A stretch of DNA of 64,000 nucleotides from Yamadazyma tenuis (Eukaryota > Ascomycota > Pichiomycetes > Serinales > Debaryomycetaceae): NCBI RefSeq assembly GCF_029203305.1, contig NC_089463.1, forward strand, positions 310,001 through 374,000. The letters run 5' to 3'. Of this stretch, positions 36,695 to 46,483 are shown one piece after another; within the stretch, counting starts at the first letter, position 1, and each line of letters starts with the position of its first letter. The position numbers and the translations under genes were made by a program. The notes beneath the pieces are model-generated. The model made no database searches, had not been told where the DNA came from, and saw nothing but the letters and a program-made list of their open reading frames with translations.

Positions 36695-38779
36695 ATGACT
36701 ACTTCACCCATTTTCGACAAATTGCCGGTGTCTGAGTTCCGGAACATCAACGAGGCCAAGTCCAAGAACGTCCCCGAAGAATGCCCGCAGGACTCACCCA
36801 TTGACCTCAACATACGCTCCGGACCCATTCTCAAGCTCTTCAACTGCAATGATAAAGGTTCCTCACGGTATTTGGCAAGTCTTTTACTCGTTTTGGAAGA
36901 CTACGACGAGGTGCCTTCCATAACCTACCAGTTGGGTGATTCTAACTCCCAGGAAGTGGTGGGAAAAGGAAACTTTGACGGGAATTGTTTCTACAAGCAT
37001 GAAAACCTCCAATTCTACCGGTACATGATAGACCTCCCACTCCAACCACACGAGTCGGTATGCCTGTACGCCATCAACGGCCAGACAACGGCATACTGGA
37101 AGTTCTATCTCCCGGCTTCCACCCAGTCTATGAACATTGTCAGTTTCAGCTGCAACGGCTTCTCATTAGCGTGCGATGCGGCCCAATACCCTTCCAGCTT
37201 GTGGTTTGATGTATTGAACCGGCACTCACAAAACCCATACCACGTGATGTTGGGCGGTGGTGACCAGATCTACTGCGACTCCGTCAAGGTGATGAGTACC
37301 AAGATGCAGCAGTGGACGCAAATTGACGGATTTAAGAAGAAACAGCAGATGCAGGTGGATGAAGCATTTGAACAGGATTTGCACAACTACTATCTCCACC
37401 ACTACATGGCCTGGTTCGGCAAGGGCTTCTGGGTGGGCAAGAAGTCGCGGTACCTTGACTCGCTCTTCCCCATGGCCATGGCCACCATCCCGTCAATCAA
37501 CATTTTTGACGACCACGATATTATTGACGGGTTCGGCTCGTACCCCGAAGCCACCATGGCTTCGCCCGTGTTCAAGGCCATCGGTGAGATTGCCTTTTTG
37601 TACTACATGATTTTCCAACATCACCAGTTGCCGCAGGAGCGGTTGCAACCGCAGTTTGATTCGCTGTGGATAGTGGGCACCACCAAACCCCGGTACGTTC
37701 CGTACCTCAACCGGTCGTTGTTCACACGGTTGGGCCCCGAGATCGCGGTGGTGGGCTTGGACTGTAGAACCGAGCGGAGCTTGCTGAAGATTGTGTCTGA
37801 CAGCTCCTACAAGGGCATTTTTGGCCGCATGAAACTGGAACTTGAGCTGAACCCTGACATCAAACATCTTTTGGTGATGTTGGGTGTACCCATCTTGTAC
37901 CCACGGTTGGTGTGGTTGGAGATGGTGTTGACGTCGCCGTGGTTGAAGCCTCTCCGGAAGTTGGCGGAGATGGGGGTCATCAACAAGGGACTTTTAAACG
38001 AATTCGACGGGTCCATCGAAGTATTGGACGATATCAACGACCACTGGTGCTCCAAAAACCACAAGGCCGAGCGCAATCGGCTTGTCAGAGACCTCATGGA
38101 GTTTGGGGCCCAGCACTCAGTTCGAATCACCATTTTAAGTGGAGACGTGCACTTGTGCTGTATTGGCCGATTGAAGTCGAGAGTCCACCATCATCCCACC
38201 TTCCATCCCATCAAAAAAGACAACTTTAAGCAACAGAACCGTAACACCTTGGAGTTCCCGCAGTACGACCCGCGGTTGATGTTCAACGTGACGTCGTCGG
38301 CCATTATCAACGCTCCTCCACCCGATGCCATGGCCACCTTGTTGGACAAACGGTCCAAAGTGCACCATTTTAACCGGGATTGTGACGAGGACGTGGTTCC
38401 ACTCTTCAACGTGAACCCCGATGGTCATCCGCGAGCCAACTTGCAGTTTTTGAACAAGCGGAACTGGTGTGATTTGAACTTGGCCAAACACTCGGTGCAC
38501 AAAAACGAGGTGAGCCATGAAGACGACGAACGGATAGTCAGCAGGTATCCGGGGTCCACAAAGGTGGCCCCGGCCCCGTCGCTGTCCCACAACAGTTACG
38601 AGCGGTTCATCGAGTACCCGCTTTTGGCAGACAGTTTGGTGACCACCATACATGTGGAGGATGATGCTAAGGACTTTGACTGTAAAACCATGGGATATGA
38701 GTTATTGATTCCTCCATTGATGGGGAGCTACGAGCTTGAAGATGTGGTGATCAAGCATGTGAATGAATCGAGCGATTAG
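36695..38779 (+). CDS. PhoD-like phosphatase/phospholipase family protein
   Basis: A 694-residue fungal PhoD-like metallophosphatase. Characteristic pieces are SFSCNGFSLACD, HVMLGGGDQIYCDSV (metal-binding Asp), INIFDDHDIIDGFGSYPEA (the DDHD motif), and LSGDVHLCCIGRL (metal-binding GDVH) followed by a C-terminal region with SSAIINAPPP. No signal peptide is visible, so it is probably intracellular, unlike bacterial PhoD. Counterparts occur widely in filamentous fungi and CUG-clade yeasts; I do not know one in S. cerevisiae. Substrate unknown. Confidence 0.8.
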   Translation: MTTSPIFDKLPVSEFRNINEAKSKNVPEECPQDSPIDLNIRSGPILKLFNCNDKGSSRYLASLLLVLEDYDEVPSITYQLGDSNSQEVVGKGNFDGNCFYKHENLQFYRYMIDLPLQPHESVCLYAINGQTTAYWKFYLPASTQSMNIVSFSCNGFSLACDAAQYPSSLWFDVLNRHSQNPYHVMLGGGDQIYCDSVKVMSTKMQQWTQIDGFKKKQQMQVDEAFEQDLHNYYLHHYMAWFGKGFWVGKKSRYLDSLFPMAMATIPSINIFDDHDIIDGFGSYPEATMASPVFKAIGEIAFLYYMIFQHHQLPQERLQPQFDSLWIVGTTKPRYVPYLNRSLFTRLGPEIAVVGLDCRTERSLLKIVSDSSYKGIFGRMKLELELNPDIKHLLVMLGVPILYPRLVWLEMVLTSPWLKPLRKLAEMGVINKGLLNEFDGSIEVLDDINDHWCSKNHKAERNRLVRDLMEFGAQHSVRITILSGDVHLCCIGRLKSRVHHHPTFHPIKKDNFKQQNRNTLEFPQYDPRLMFNVTSSAIINAPPPDAMATLLDKRSKVHHFNRDCDEDVVPLFNVNPDGHPRANLQFLNKRNWCDLNLAKHSVHKNEVSHEDDERIVSRYPGSTKVAPAPSLSHNSYERFIEYPLLADSLVTTIHVEDDAKDFDCKTMGYELLIPPLMGSYELEDVVIKHVNESSD

Positions 38780-38887
38780 TGTAAACAGTTTTGGCTCTGA
38801 TTCTTATATATCTCTACTGTAATATATTCATCCAATAATCGCTCGCCCTGTTATCGCGAAGTTATCTTTTTTCACCAAACATCGACC

Positions 38888-41740
38888 ATGGGAATCAAGA
38901 GGGAGAATGAGCACGAGGATTCACCCACTGAGTCCAAGATCCCCCGAGTCTCCTCCCCTTCATTGAGTCTCTCTCGCCCCATCTCTGCCTGTCAGCGATG
39001 CCGCAAGAAAAAAATCAAATGTGACCAAAACTTCCCAAAGTGCTCCAAGTGTGACAAGGCTAACGTCGAATGTATAGGTTTGGACCCCGCTACCGGTAGA
39101 GAGGTTCCTCGATCCTATGTCACCCACTTGGAAGATCGGATTGCTGCCTTGGAAATGAAACTCAAGGAGCTGGGTGTCGACCCCCAGGTGGTTCATGATC
39201 TTGCTGCTTCTACCGAGAACACCACCTCCAAAAGTTCCATCAGTGACAAAGACCAGGAAGAAATCCAGGACCAACGAGAGCAGGGCGTGCTCATGAACCA
39301 GGTCAAGTTCAACTCCATCAACGCCAAGGATAACCGGCTGGAGGCCACCCACCACCTGATTTCGTTTGCCAAGTTGATGTCCACCGCCGTCAAGTTCAAA
39401 AAAAGATGTTCCAATGTGTCCTCCACCCCTGAAATCGAGCTCGATCCCACCACCCTGAACGTGGTGTCACTGGAGGAGATTCTTCCGGCCTTGTTGCCTC
39501 CCAAGAAAACTGCCCAGGAGTTCGTTCGGGTGTTCTTTGCTCAGTCCAACTCCCAGTGTCCTGTTCTTCACCGAGAAGAGTTTTTGCAAACGTGCTTTTT
39601 ACCCATCTACGGGAGGTTGGACACAAACATCACATTGGCCTCCAACTACACGGCCATCAACATGTCGGGACTCGAAGACGACCCGTACTATAGAGATGAA
39701 TCTTTGACATGGCTCGCTCAGTACAAACAGGCGTTGAACGAAAGAATGAGCTACTACAAGGCCAACAACCAGAAGGTGGACACTTCCACTCTCTCAAATG
39801 AGATCAGTGTGCCCCTCAAGTTCCACAAACCGTTGTTTTTCCTAAACATCGTATTTGCAATCGCTTCTTCCACTCACCATTTACAATATCCCACCAACAT
39901 ATCTGATTCCTTACGATTAGCAGCCTTGAAATACATCGACCAGGTCTACACCTCGTCCGACCAGTTGGAGGTGCTCCAGGGATTGTTGCTAACGGCGTTA
40001 TATTCTATCATGAGACCTGCGGTGCCTGGTTGTTGGTACTTGGTGGGTTCTGCCTTGAGACTCTGTGTGGACTTGGGTCTTCACTCGGAGTCCATCAACC
40101 AAACGTTGAAGATTGACTCGTTCACGTTGGACAAGAGAAGAAGGCTTTTCTGGTGTACCTACTCGTTGGATAGACAAATTAGTTTCTATTTGAGTAGACC
40201 CGATGGAATCCCCGATGAGTATATCACCACCCGGTTCCCCAGTGAATTGGACGATGCGTTGATTGTTCCTCACGATGTGAAGGTTCAGGATTATTCCGAT
40301 AAGACCAGTAGCCTGTCGAGTTACAAAACAATATCTATTTCTATGTTCAGAGTGAGACAAATCCAAAGTCAAGTGCAACGAATGCTCTTTGGGAACTCCG
40401 ATTTACCCAGACAGTTCAACACCTTACTGGAATGGAAACAAAACATTTCCAAGCAGCTTAAGAGCTGGAAGAGCACATGTCCCAAAACTAGAAGAAAAAT
40501 GAATTGTGATTTCAACTTGGACTTTTTTGGATTGAACTATAATCATACTCTATTGATTTTGCACGGATTGTCTCCCAAAAACTTCAAGTTGAATAAGAAG
40601 GACTTTTCCAAGGTGAGCGAATGCGCTAAAGAACTCATCAATATCTACACCCAGTTGTTGACCAACAAATGTATCAACTATACGTGGGCTGCGGTTTTGA
40701 ACTTATTCATGGCCGGAACCTCATACTTGTACAGCATCTACAACTCGGAGGTTGTGCGGTCTCAAAACTCCTTATTCGAGGTCAAGAAAATCACCCAGGA
40801 GTGTATTACCGTCTTGAACACATTAATCGATAGATGTGATGCTGCTTCAACGTGTAAAAACACATTTGAGATGTTGACGGCTGCTGTTGTCAAAATCAAG
40901 TATAATGAAACGGTCCACGGTAGTGTCCGACTTGGACCTTCCACCAAAATTAGTATTGCCAAAGGGTACCTGAATAACAACTTGAATAACCTCGTTGCCC
41001 ATATCCAAAATGAAAGCACCCAAGAAATAGAACCCAGCCAAACCCCAGAAGAACCAAGTTTATCATATAAACCCGACGATATTCTGGGCAAATTGGAAAC
41101 TGACCATGATTCTTATGCGATACCCTCTGTTCCATCGGATAATTCTCCCGATTTGTTACACCATGATATTCCTATTGCCCACCAGTTCGAGAGGCCGATG
41201 TTGCAGAACCTTTTCTCCAACAAAATGACCCAGTCCACCCCAGACTTCAATACACCATCAACATTTGAGTGGACCAGTTCCAACGCAATGTATGGCAACG
41301 AATTGGAACACTTTTTTGACGAGTTGGAGAAGTCGCCGCTTTCAACAAACTCCAGACGAAACAGCTACAGTGACGCCGATCTCAACCATCAGCTCTTTGT
41401 AGATCATCGTCATCTTGCAAACGAGAATGGAGCTTTCAACACAACTCCATACTCGCACGATTCCAATGACTCGAATGGTTCTTCTCCCGTCATATTGAAC
41501 CGTATGATTCCCAACCGACAGGTGCCAGAGAACACGGCTGCCCAGTTCACAGGTATTGAAAGTGACCGCCCCGTTCTGCAAATGGCACCTCCTTTTGATA
41601 ACAGAATCCCTCACGATGGCCGCAAGGTTTACGAGTTGATTCATCAGGTCCCAACAAACCCCATTTGGGACCAGTTTTTCACCAGTGGCTCCAACACCTT
41701 CTCAGGACTCCATTTCGAAGGCTCGCCTACTCCCCAGTGA
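38888..41740 (+). CDS. PPR1: Zn2Cys6 regulator PPR1 (pyrimidine pathway)
   Basis: A 950-residue zinc-cluster activator. The cluster Cys35, Cys38, Cys45, Cys52, Cys55, Cys62 sits in SACQRCRKKKIKCDQNFPKC and its continuation. It is followed by IGLDPATGREVPRSYVTHLE and a short coiled coil with ELGVDP, which match the Ppr1 linker (DPATGKDVPRSYV, EYGVDP) closely. The fungal-specific middle domain includes PAVPGCWYLVGSALRLCVDLGLHS and KRRRLFWCTYSLDRQIS. Ppr1 binds CGG-N6-CCG and induces URA genes when dihydroorotate accumulates. PPR1 neighbours BRE2 in S. cerevisiae, and BRE2 is 5.8 kb away here. Length (950 against 904) fits. Confidence 0.85.
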   Translation: MGIKRENEHEDSPTESKIPRVSSPSLSLSRPISACQRCRKKKIKCDQNFPKCSKCDKANVECIGLDPATGREVPRSYVTHLEDRIAALEMKLKELGVDPQVVHDLAASTENTTSKSSISDKDQEEIQDQREQGVLMNQVKFNSINAKDNRLEATHHLISFAKLMSTAVKFKKRCSNVSSTPEIELDPTTLNVVSLEEILPALLPPKKTAQEFVRVFFAQSNSQCPVLHREEFLQTCFLPIYGRLDTNITLASNYTAINMSGLEDDPYYRDESLTWLAQYKQALNERMSYYKANNQKVDTSTLSNEISVPLKFHKPLFFLNIVFAIASSTHHLQYPTNISDSLRLAALKYIDQVYTSSDQLEVLQGLLLTALYSIMRPAVPGCWYLVGSALRLCVDLGLHSESINQTLKIDSFTLDKRRRLFWCTYSLDRQISFYLSRPDGIPDEYITTRFPSELDDALIVPHDVKVQDYSDKTSSLSSYKTISISMFRVRQIQSQVQRMLFGNSDLPRQFNTLLEWKQNISKQLKSWKSTCPKTRRKMNCDFNLDFFGLNYNHTLLILHGLSPKNFKLNKKDFSKVSECAKELINIYTQLLTNKCINYTWAAVLNLFMAGTSYLYSIYNSEVVRSQNSLFEVKKITQECITVLNTLIDRCDAASTCKNTFEMLTAAVVKIKYNETVHGSVRLGPSTKISIAKGYLNNNLNNLVAHIQNESTQEIEPSQTPEEPSLSYKPDDILGKLETDHDSYAIPSVPSDNSPDLLHHDIPIAHQFERPMLQNLFSNKMTQSTPDFNTPSTFEWTSSNAMYGNELEHFFDELEKSPLSTNSRRNSYSDADLNHQLFVDHRHLANENGAFNTTPYSHDSNDSNGSSPVILNRMIPNRQVPENTAAQFTGIESDRPVLQMAPPFDNRIPHDGRKVYELIHQVPTNPIWDQFFTSGSNTFSGLHFEGSPTPQ

Positions 41741-41796
41741 GCAGTGGCCTTTCATAGACTTTGTACAATATATACCACATAATAGAGGCGTTTGTA

Positions 41797-42144
41797 TTAG
41801 GGGAGATGGCTAATGGTCTGTAATACCGAAATATTCTCTTGAGTGAGTTCGCTTCCATTCAACGCCAGGATCTCGATGGCGTCGACATCTTCCCCGTTGA
41901 AGTAGCCGGTCACGTCGATGACGGTCCCCTTTTTAACAACCTGAGAATCGTACTTTCCTATGTTGTGGAGCCACACCTTAACACTACTGGGAGTCACACA
42001 CAGCATTGACCGGATGGCTATGTGGTTCGACTCGTAGTCAAACCTGAGTGTTTGCACTATGAGACGAACTCGTAGCGTATCGCTTTCGGACAGCTGTGGG
42101 AACCTGGTCTTCAATTCCTCAGGATTCAATATAAGCACCGTCAT
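41797..42144 (-). CDS. TEN1: Telomere capping (CST) subunit TEN1
   Basis: A 115-residue small beta-rich protein starting MTVLILNPEELKTRFPQL, with alternating strands (DTLRVRLIVQTLRFD, HIAIRSMLCVT, SSVKVWLHNIG, GTVIDVTGYFNGEDVDAIEI) that fit a single OB fold. The closing helix TQENISVLQTI also fits Ten1, which works with Stn1 and Cdc13 on telomeric single strands. TEN1 (YLR010C) lies near PPR1 and BRE2 in S. cerevisiae. Ten1 sequences diverge quickly, so size, fold pattern and synteny carry the call. An upstream in-frame ATG at 42201 would add 19 residues; its codon overlaps the RPC17 start codon on the other strand. Confidence 0.65.
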   Translation of the reverse strand: MTVLILNPEELKTRFPQLSESDTLRVRLIVQTLRFDYESNHIAIRSMLCVTPSSVKVWLHNIGKYDSQVVKKGTVIDVTGYFNGEDVDAIEILALNGSELTQENISVLQTISHLP

Positions 42145-42199
42145 TTGGAGATAGCGAGACTTTCGCGGTCCCAAGTTTTTGAGATGAGCACAGTTTAGC

Positions 42200-42619
42200 A
42201 TGAAGGTGTTGATTGAAAGAGACAAGTTTTTATCGGACTACGAGGTGCTTGAACATCTCAAGGCCACCCAAAACCCGAAGGATAAGAAGAAAAGTAAGCA
42301 CGGTGGGTTGGAGTTGGAGATCGTTTCCAAGGAGATCATATCTTTTTTGGAAGACAGAGCATGTTCTCAAATCGAGTCGCCCGACAAATTCAAACAGTTG
42401 ATGGTTTTTTTGAACCAGTATGATTTGGTGAAGATCGAAAAGCTTCAGATAATGAACTCACTTCCTCGATCAATGGTCCATGTGCACGCGGTGATCGAGG
42501 AGTGTGATCAGAGATTGAACGAGGATTCTGTCAACCTGCTCATCGATAAGATCAACGAGTTGTTTCCACTCCCGGAGAACGATGAAGAAGACCAACAACA
42601 AGAGCAGCAATCACAATAA
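42200..42619 (+). CDS. RPC17: RNA polymerase III subunit C17
   Basis: A 139-residue protein starting MKVLIERDKFLSDYEVLEHL, which matches the Rpc17/CGRP-RCP N-terminus (MKVL-E-R-x-x-FLSDYEVL). The C-terminal HRDC-like part has LVKIEKLQIMNSLPRSMVHVHAVIEECDQRL, as in the family. Together with Rpc25 it forms the stalk of RNA polymerase III that meets TFIIIB. It is shorter than the yeast protein (161) because the acidic central insert is reduced. The C-terminus is Gln/Glu-rich. It is divergent from TEN1 with at most 55 bp between starts. Confidence 0.88.
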   Translation: MKVLIERDKFLSDYEVLEHLKATQNPKDKKKSKHGGLELEIVSKEIISFLEDRACSQIESPDKFKQLMVFLNQYDLVKIEKLQIMNSLPRSMVHVHAVIEECDQRLNEDSVNLLIDKINELFPLPENDEEDQQQEQQSQ

Positions 42620-42665
42620 ATAACCTGTACATTATATCCTGTAATATAGGCAATACATCCTAATT

Positions 42666-44966
42666 CTATAAAAAGTCCCCCATCACTTGCGGAGGCTCAT
42701 CGGCTGGCTGACACACTTCCACCTCTTCCTGAACAGCAAGTCTAGTATTCTGATTGGTATACCACTGGTCTCTCAAGTTTCCCACCATCTCTCCGACATC
42801 ACTGATCAAACTGGCAGGTCCCACCGAGAAGAAGGACTCGTTGTCTTTGGTGTTTATCCATTGGTGGTCGTTTTTCGGGCCTGTCTCCTCTATATCCTTA
42901 TTTTCCTTTTTGATGAGATCTCGAGAGAGTAGATCCACAAGCTCAAAGCCTTCACCTGGTGTTTCGCTATCCCACATTCCAATCCCGTTGAGATTCCATC
43001 GATGAGAAACCGCTTCCTGCTCTTTCATTGCATCGATAGTGAAGTGGTTGTTGATCAAATGCTCCATTACAGGCCACCCATAGGCATTAGCAAACCTTCT
43101 TCGAACAATGATGTTGTTGTGGGCGTCAGGGTTGAGTCGTACAAGAACTTTTCTCCAGCTCATATCTTTATGGTACTCACGAGCAATTTCCTCTTCGATT
43201 CGTTCAAACTCTTGTAAGTCGAAACTACTCATCAAACGCTTTCTGAAGGTGGTGACTTGAGAGTCATTGGCTTTCACTTCATTGACATTAACAACTTCGG
43301 CTCCAAGTCTTTTCGAGGCTTCTTCAGTGGAGTCTCTTGGAGGAAGGTCATCTTCATGGTAAACCTTGTCGTAAATAATGGCATTTTCTCTTTCGTCTGG
43401 GTTCACAATGTAACTAGTTGGAGGCAAAGGTGGTAGTAAAAGAGATTGAGCTGTTTCCAAAACAGACGATCTGTGTAGGCCTTCAATCCGTTTCAATATA
43501 TTCTTTGTGTTCGAAGACTGGGGATCATCCACTTCGTCCTTGTCATCTACCACTTCAGTAGTCTTGTGCTGTTTTTGGGGCATAAACTTCAGCAACATCA
43601 CTTGAACCGGTTGGGGTAAGAAAGATAAGTTGTTGTCTCCAACACAATCGTCATCTGGAATCTTATCTACTTTTGACTCGTCGATGTTATGAGAAGACAT
43701 CGATTTTTTTGAAAGTATCGTACCCAAGCCTTCATGGTCCAAATACAATAGAGCCGAAGTTCTCAAGGGCACCACTCCATCATTAGCCACATTCGAATAT
43801 AAGGTTCTTCTCACAAATCTCTTGAGGACCGTATGAGTTGGGCCTTGAGGAAGTAGCAATAAAAGAGGTTTCGAGACATCCTCCGTGAATCGCAAGCTCA
43901 ATTCCTGCCCAGTCTTTCCAACGATTCCTGCCAGCAATGCCAAATTGACGTAAATCGGGTTTTCGTTACTGGCACCTAACATTGGTGATGCGATGGTGAT
44001 GAAGTTAATGGGCTTGATCCTCTGGAAAAACCAGGGGAAATTCACCTGTAAATATGCAATTGTAAACGTCTGCACCAATCCTCCCAACAGGTGTCCAACA
44101 AACGAGATCTTGGTGACGTTCCCTTTGCTGAGGGGCTCATTATTCTGGATCAAATCAATGATATACTCGGCAACTCGACTCCCTAGATACTTGATTCCTC
44201 GTTCAGTCTTGCAGATGTTTCCAAAGAATCCTTTCACCACGAAGTTCTCACTGGCTGAGTCGCTGTTGCACGAGTCGATCTGTTCTTTCAAATAAAACAT
44301 ATCTGCACTCACATTAGAGTGTAATCCGTGCGTGAGTATCACAAGGTGGATGGGTTTTTGTGGATTGGGAATTGGTAGATTCCACAAATCGTAAATGTCC
44401 AAATCGCTGACCTCAAGGGTTTGCAGTGAAACAAACGTTCCGATTCTATCACGGTTTTCTACATGCTTGTCGGGAAGACTCGCCTCGTGTAGCACTTGTC
44501 TAGAAGTTCCCACCATAATCTCAAAATTGATTTCCACATTGTTGTTGAAGATCATTTGCGATACCACGTCCACCGTCCACCGGTACGTATCCTTGATGGT
44601 ATGGCATGAAAGCTCAGCATAAAACGAGTTTCCTGGTTGCAATTGTGGTTCAAAAGTCGGTTGGTCAGCGGTGATAAAGCATTTTTTATTGATATCGTAG
44701 TCCTCGGACCGGCAGTCCACATAGAGTAAGTACGGACCGGCAATAAATGCTGCTCGCATAGGAAGTGGTTCGGTGTTTTTGACCTTGACCCAAAGATTCT
44801 TTGTTAGCAGCACCACCTTGTCTTCCGTGGTAGGCGTATAGTTGATTTGAAACCGATGAATTTGGCCCGACTTGACCGCCTTGACATCTCTAAAAAGTAC
44901 CAAGTCTTTCTTCGTGGCCTCCGATGTGCTGGCATCCGCAGAGGGTCTACCTGAAAGCATGGCCAT
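42666..44966 (-). CDS. ROG1: ROG1-like lipase (DUF676 serine esterase)
   Basis: A 766-residue alpha/beta-hydrolase of the Rog1/YDR444W/YDL109C group. The N-terminal 190 residues are a beta-rich region; the esterase domain has PIHLVILTHGLHSNVSADM and then ISFVGHLLGGLVQTF. Position 293, the nucleophile, reads Leu in the standard code, but the codon is CTG (44088-44090 on the + strand as CAG). In a CUG-Ser yeast it is Ser, giving the normal GHSLGG. The family acts on monoacylglycerols. In S. cerevisiae ROG1, TIP20 and GPI10 are close together (YGL144C, YGL145C, YGL142C), and all three are in this window. It is divergent from SNN1 with 66 bp between. Confidence 0.82.
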   Translation of the reverse strand: MAMLSGRPSADASTSEATKKDLVLFRDVKAVKSGQIHRFQINYTPTTEDKVVLLTKNLWVKVKNTEPLPMRAAFIAGPYLLYVDCRSEDYDINKKCFITADQPTFEPQLQPGNSFYAELSCHTIKDTYRWTVDVVSQMIFNNNVEINFEIMVGTSRQVLHEASLPDKHVENRDRIGTFVSLQTLEVSDLDIYDLWNLPIPNPQKPIHLVILTHGLHSNVSADMFYLKEQIDSCNSDSASENFVVKGFFGNICKTERGIKYLGSRVAEYIIDLIQNNEPLSKGNVTKISFVGHLLGGLVQTFTIAYLQVNFPWFFQRIKPINFITIASPMLGASNENPIYVNLALLAGIVGKTGQELSLRFTEDVSKPLLLLLPQGPTHTVLKRFVRRTLYSNVANDGVVPLRTSALLYLDHEGLGTILSKKSMSSHNIDESKVDKIPDDDCVGDNNLSFLPQPVQVMLLKFMPQKQHKTTEVVDDKDEVDDPQSSNTKNILKRIEGLHRSSVLETAQSLLLPPLPPTSYIVNPDERENAIIYDKVYHEDDLPPRDSTEEASKRLGAEVVNVNEVKANDSQVTTFRKRLMSSFDLQEFERIEEEIAREYHKDMSWRKVLVRLNPDAHNNIIVRRRFANAYGWPVMEHLINNHFTIDAMKEQEAVSHRWNLNGIGMWDSETPGEGFELVDLLSRDLIKKENKDIEETGPKNDHQWINTKDNESFFSVGPASLISDVGEMVGNLRDQWYTNQNTRLAVQEEVEVCQPADEPPQVMGDFL

Positions 44967-45032
44967 TAGGTATGGCTGTCAAGTGTAAGACGATAGTGCT
45001 TTGCTCGTTGCAGCTTTTTGCGCGCGCTTGTG

Positions 45033-45371
45033 ATGTCGCGGCAAATACCAATGAGTGATCCTGAGTCTGATGGGGACTTACATCCAATTGAGCTTATTGC
45101 CCACTCGGTATTGAGTGGTCCCTTGGACAGCTTGAACGAGAACTTTGATCTGCTTCACCAATCCCAGGTAATTTTGCTCACGAGGTTAAAACTCATTGAG
45201 GAGCGACTTCAGAAGTTCGAAGACGCCCACAGCACCATCGATAAAAAGGACGTGTCAGCGGTTCTACAACGGGTCAAAACCATCCGCAAGCGCCTTCATG
45301 CCACAAAGAAACGAATGGACAAGATAGACAAGAGAGTGGACGGTATGGGTGAGAGGTTGGATGTAGAGTGA
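45033..45371 (+). CDS. SNN1: BLOC-1 subunit SNN1 (snapin-like)
   Basis: A 112-residue coiled-coil protein. The segment LHPIELIAHSVLSGPLDSLNENFDLLHQSQ matches the Snn1 pattern (HPVELSVYSVLS-x-x-LDxL ... ESQALL). The C-terminal half has short heptads (RLKLIEERLQKF, MDKIDKRVDGMGERL). Snn1 belongs to the endosomal BLOC-1 complex, which in yeast controls Rab5 through Msb3. The first ATG is 45033; a second in-frame ATG follows at 45051. Its 3' end is only 14 bp from the convergent OST3 stop. Confidence 0.7.
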   Translation: MSRQIPMSDPESDGDLHPIELIAHSVLSGPLDSLNENFDLLHQSQVILLTRLKLIEERLQKFEDAHSTIDKKDVSAVLQRVKTIRKRLHATKKRMDKIDKRVDGMGERLDVE

Positions 45372-45385
45372 CGAAGATGTATTTT

Positions 45386-46393
45386 CTAACCAAAGATCTT
45401 GAAGAATTTGAAGGGAAACCCGGGGCTTTTGATGCCGAATATGGCCAATAACACGCTAAAGATAGCGTAGATAGAGATGGTCACGAGACCAGTGGCCAAC
45501 AATTTGACTTTGGGATGTTCAATGGTTGGGACTTTTTTCACCAACGTCACGAACAAAAGACTCAAGATACCATAGATAAACGATACGATTTGAGTCTCAA
45601 TTGCATACTGCGTCTGCTGACCCCCAGCAAAGTACTCCACAGCTCCTTCGGGGTTCTGCTTGAAGTAGGGCGTATGACGGATCTGATTAAACATGTATCC
45701 CGAGGTGAACAACAAAATGGTGATGATCGACAACACTGTCCACAAAAGCTTGGAAGAGAGCAATACCTTGAATTGCTTGAAGAACACCTTGAGCCACAAA
45801 ACCACCACAGCCACAATGAAGACAGTCCATCCAAGCTTGCTGTAACTGACTGGAACGTACACATTGAACTTGTGGCCGGTCTTGTCCCCCAAGAAGATGG
45901 AGATCAACTCGGTGTGAACTCCCTGGAAAAACTGATACTCTTCAAGCTCATCCGTCCACGCATCCGGAGCACTAGCAGCACTGGGTGCCACGTAATACGC
46001 CTTGGGAATGTTGTTCAATTGCAATTTTTGGAACAACAGTTTAGCATTTAAAAATTCTGCGTACAAAAAGTAAACGTCTTTACCTTCAGACAGAGCGCCC
46101 ACACCATTAGGATGGTCCTGGAACCACGAGTTGGCCACCAACTCGTAGTCGGGCTTGATTTCCACACATAGCGGACAGTTAAACTGACTGGAAGTAGATG
46201 ATAATACCAACATCAAGTGGTAGTCTCTGGGTCCATTGAGGAACTCTTCATAGTTGTTTTCTTTCAACTGAAATACTTTTTTGCCGCCAAGTTTCTTGAC
46301 CTTGGCAAGCATCTCTTCGTTGGTGAAGCCACCCAACACACAAGCGGCGTAGGCCATTACACCCATCATCAATTGTATTAAAGATACCTTCAT
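45386..46393 (-). CDS. OST3: Oligosaccharyltransferase subunit OST3/OST6
   Basis: A 335-residue ER membrane protein. A signal peptide (1-21) leads into a lumenal thioredoxin-like domain with the redox motif Cys73-Pro-Leu-Cys76 in QFNCPLCVEIKPDYE. Four transmembrane helices follow (about 185-205, 215-235, 265-285 and 300-325). Ost3/Ost6 form mixed disulphides with substrates to help N-glycosylation of sites near cysteines. The C-terminus (FPFKFFKIFG) and length (335 against 350) fit Ost3. The start is 90 bp from the end of RIM13. Confidence 0.9.
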   Translation of the reverse strand: MKVSLIQLMMGVMAYAACVLGGFTNEEMLAKVKKLGGKKVFQLKENNYEEFLNGPRDYHLMLVLSSTSSQFNCPLCVEIKPDYELVANSWFQDHPNGVGALSEGKDVYFLYAEFLNAKLLFQKLQLNNIPKAYYVAPSAASAPDAWTDELEEYQFFQGVHTELISIFLGDKTGHKFNVYVPVSYSKLGWTVFIVAVVVLWLKVFFKQFKVLLSSKLLWTVLSIITILLFTSGYMFNQIRHTPYFKQNPEGAVEYFAGGQQTQYAIETQIVSFIYGILSLLFVTLVKKVPTIEHPKVKLLATGLVTISIYAIFSVLLAIFGIKSPGFPFKFFKIFG

Positions 46394-46483
46394 GCTGATT
46401 TACGTCAAACTCAACACGTCGATAATTACTTTGGAATTTTTCAGTCGCGCATTCAGAGGCTGCAAATATATTAAAATATGTCG

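Noticed and set aside
44088..44090. ROG1-like protein as a dead lipase (Ser to Leu)
   Set aside because: The codon is CTG, which encodes serine in this clade, so the active site is most likely intact.
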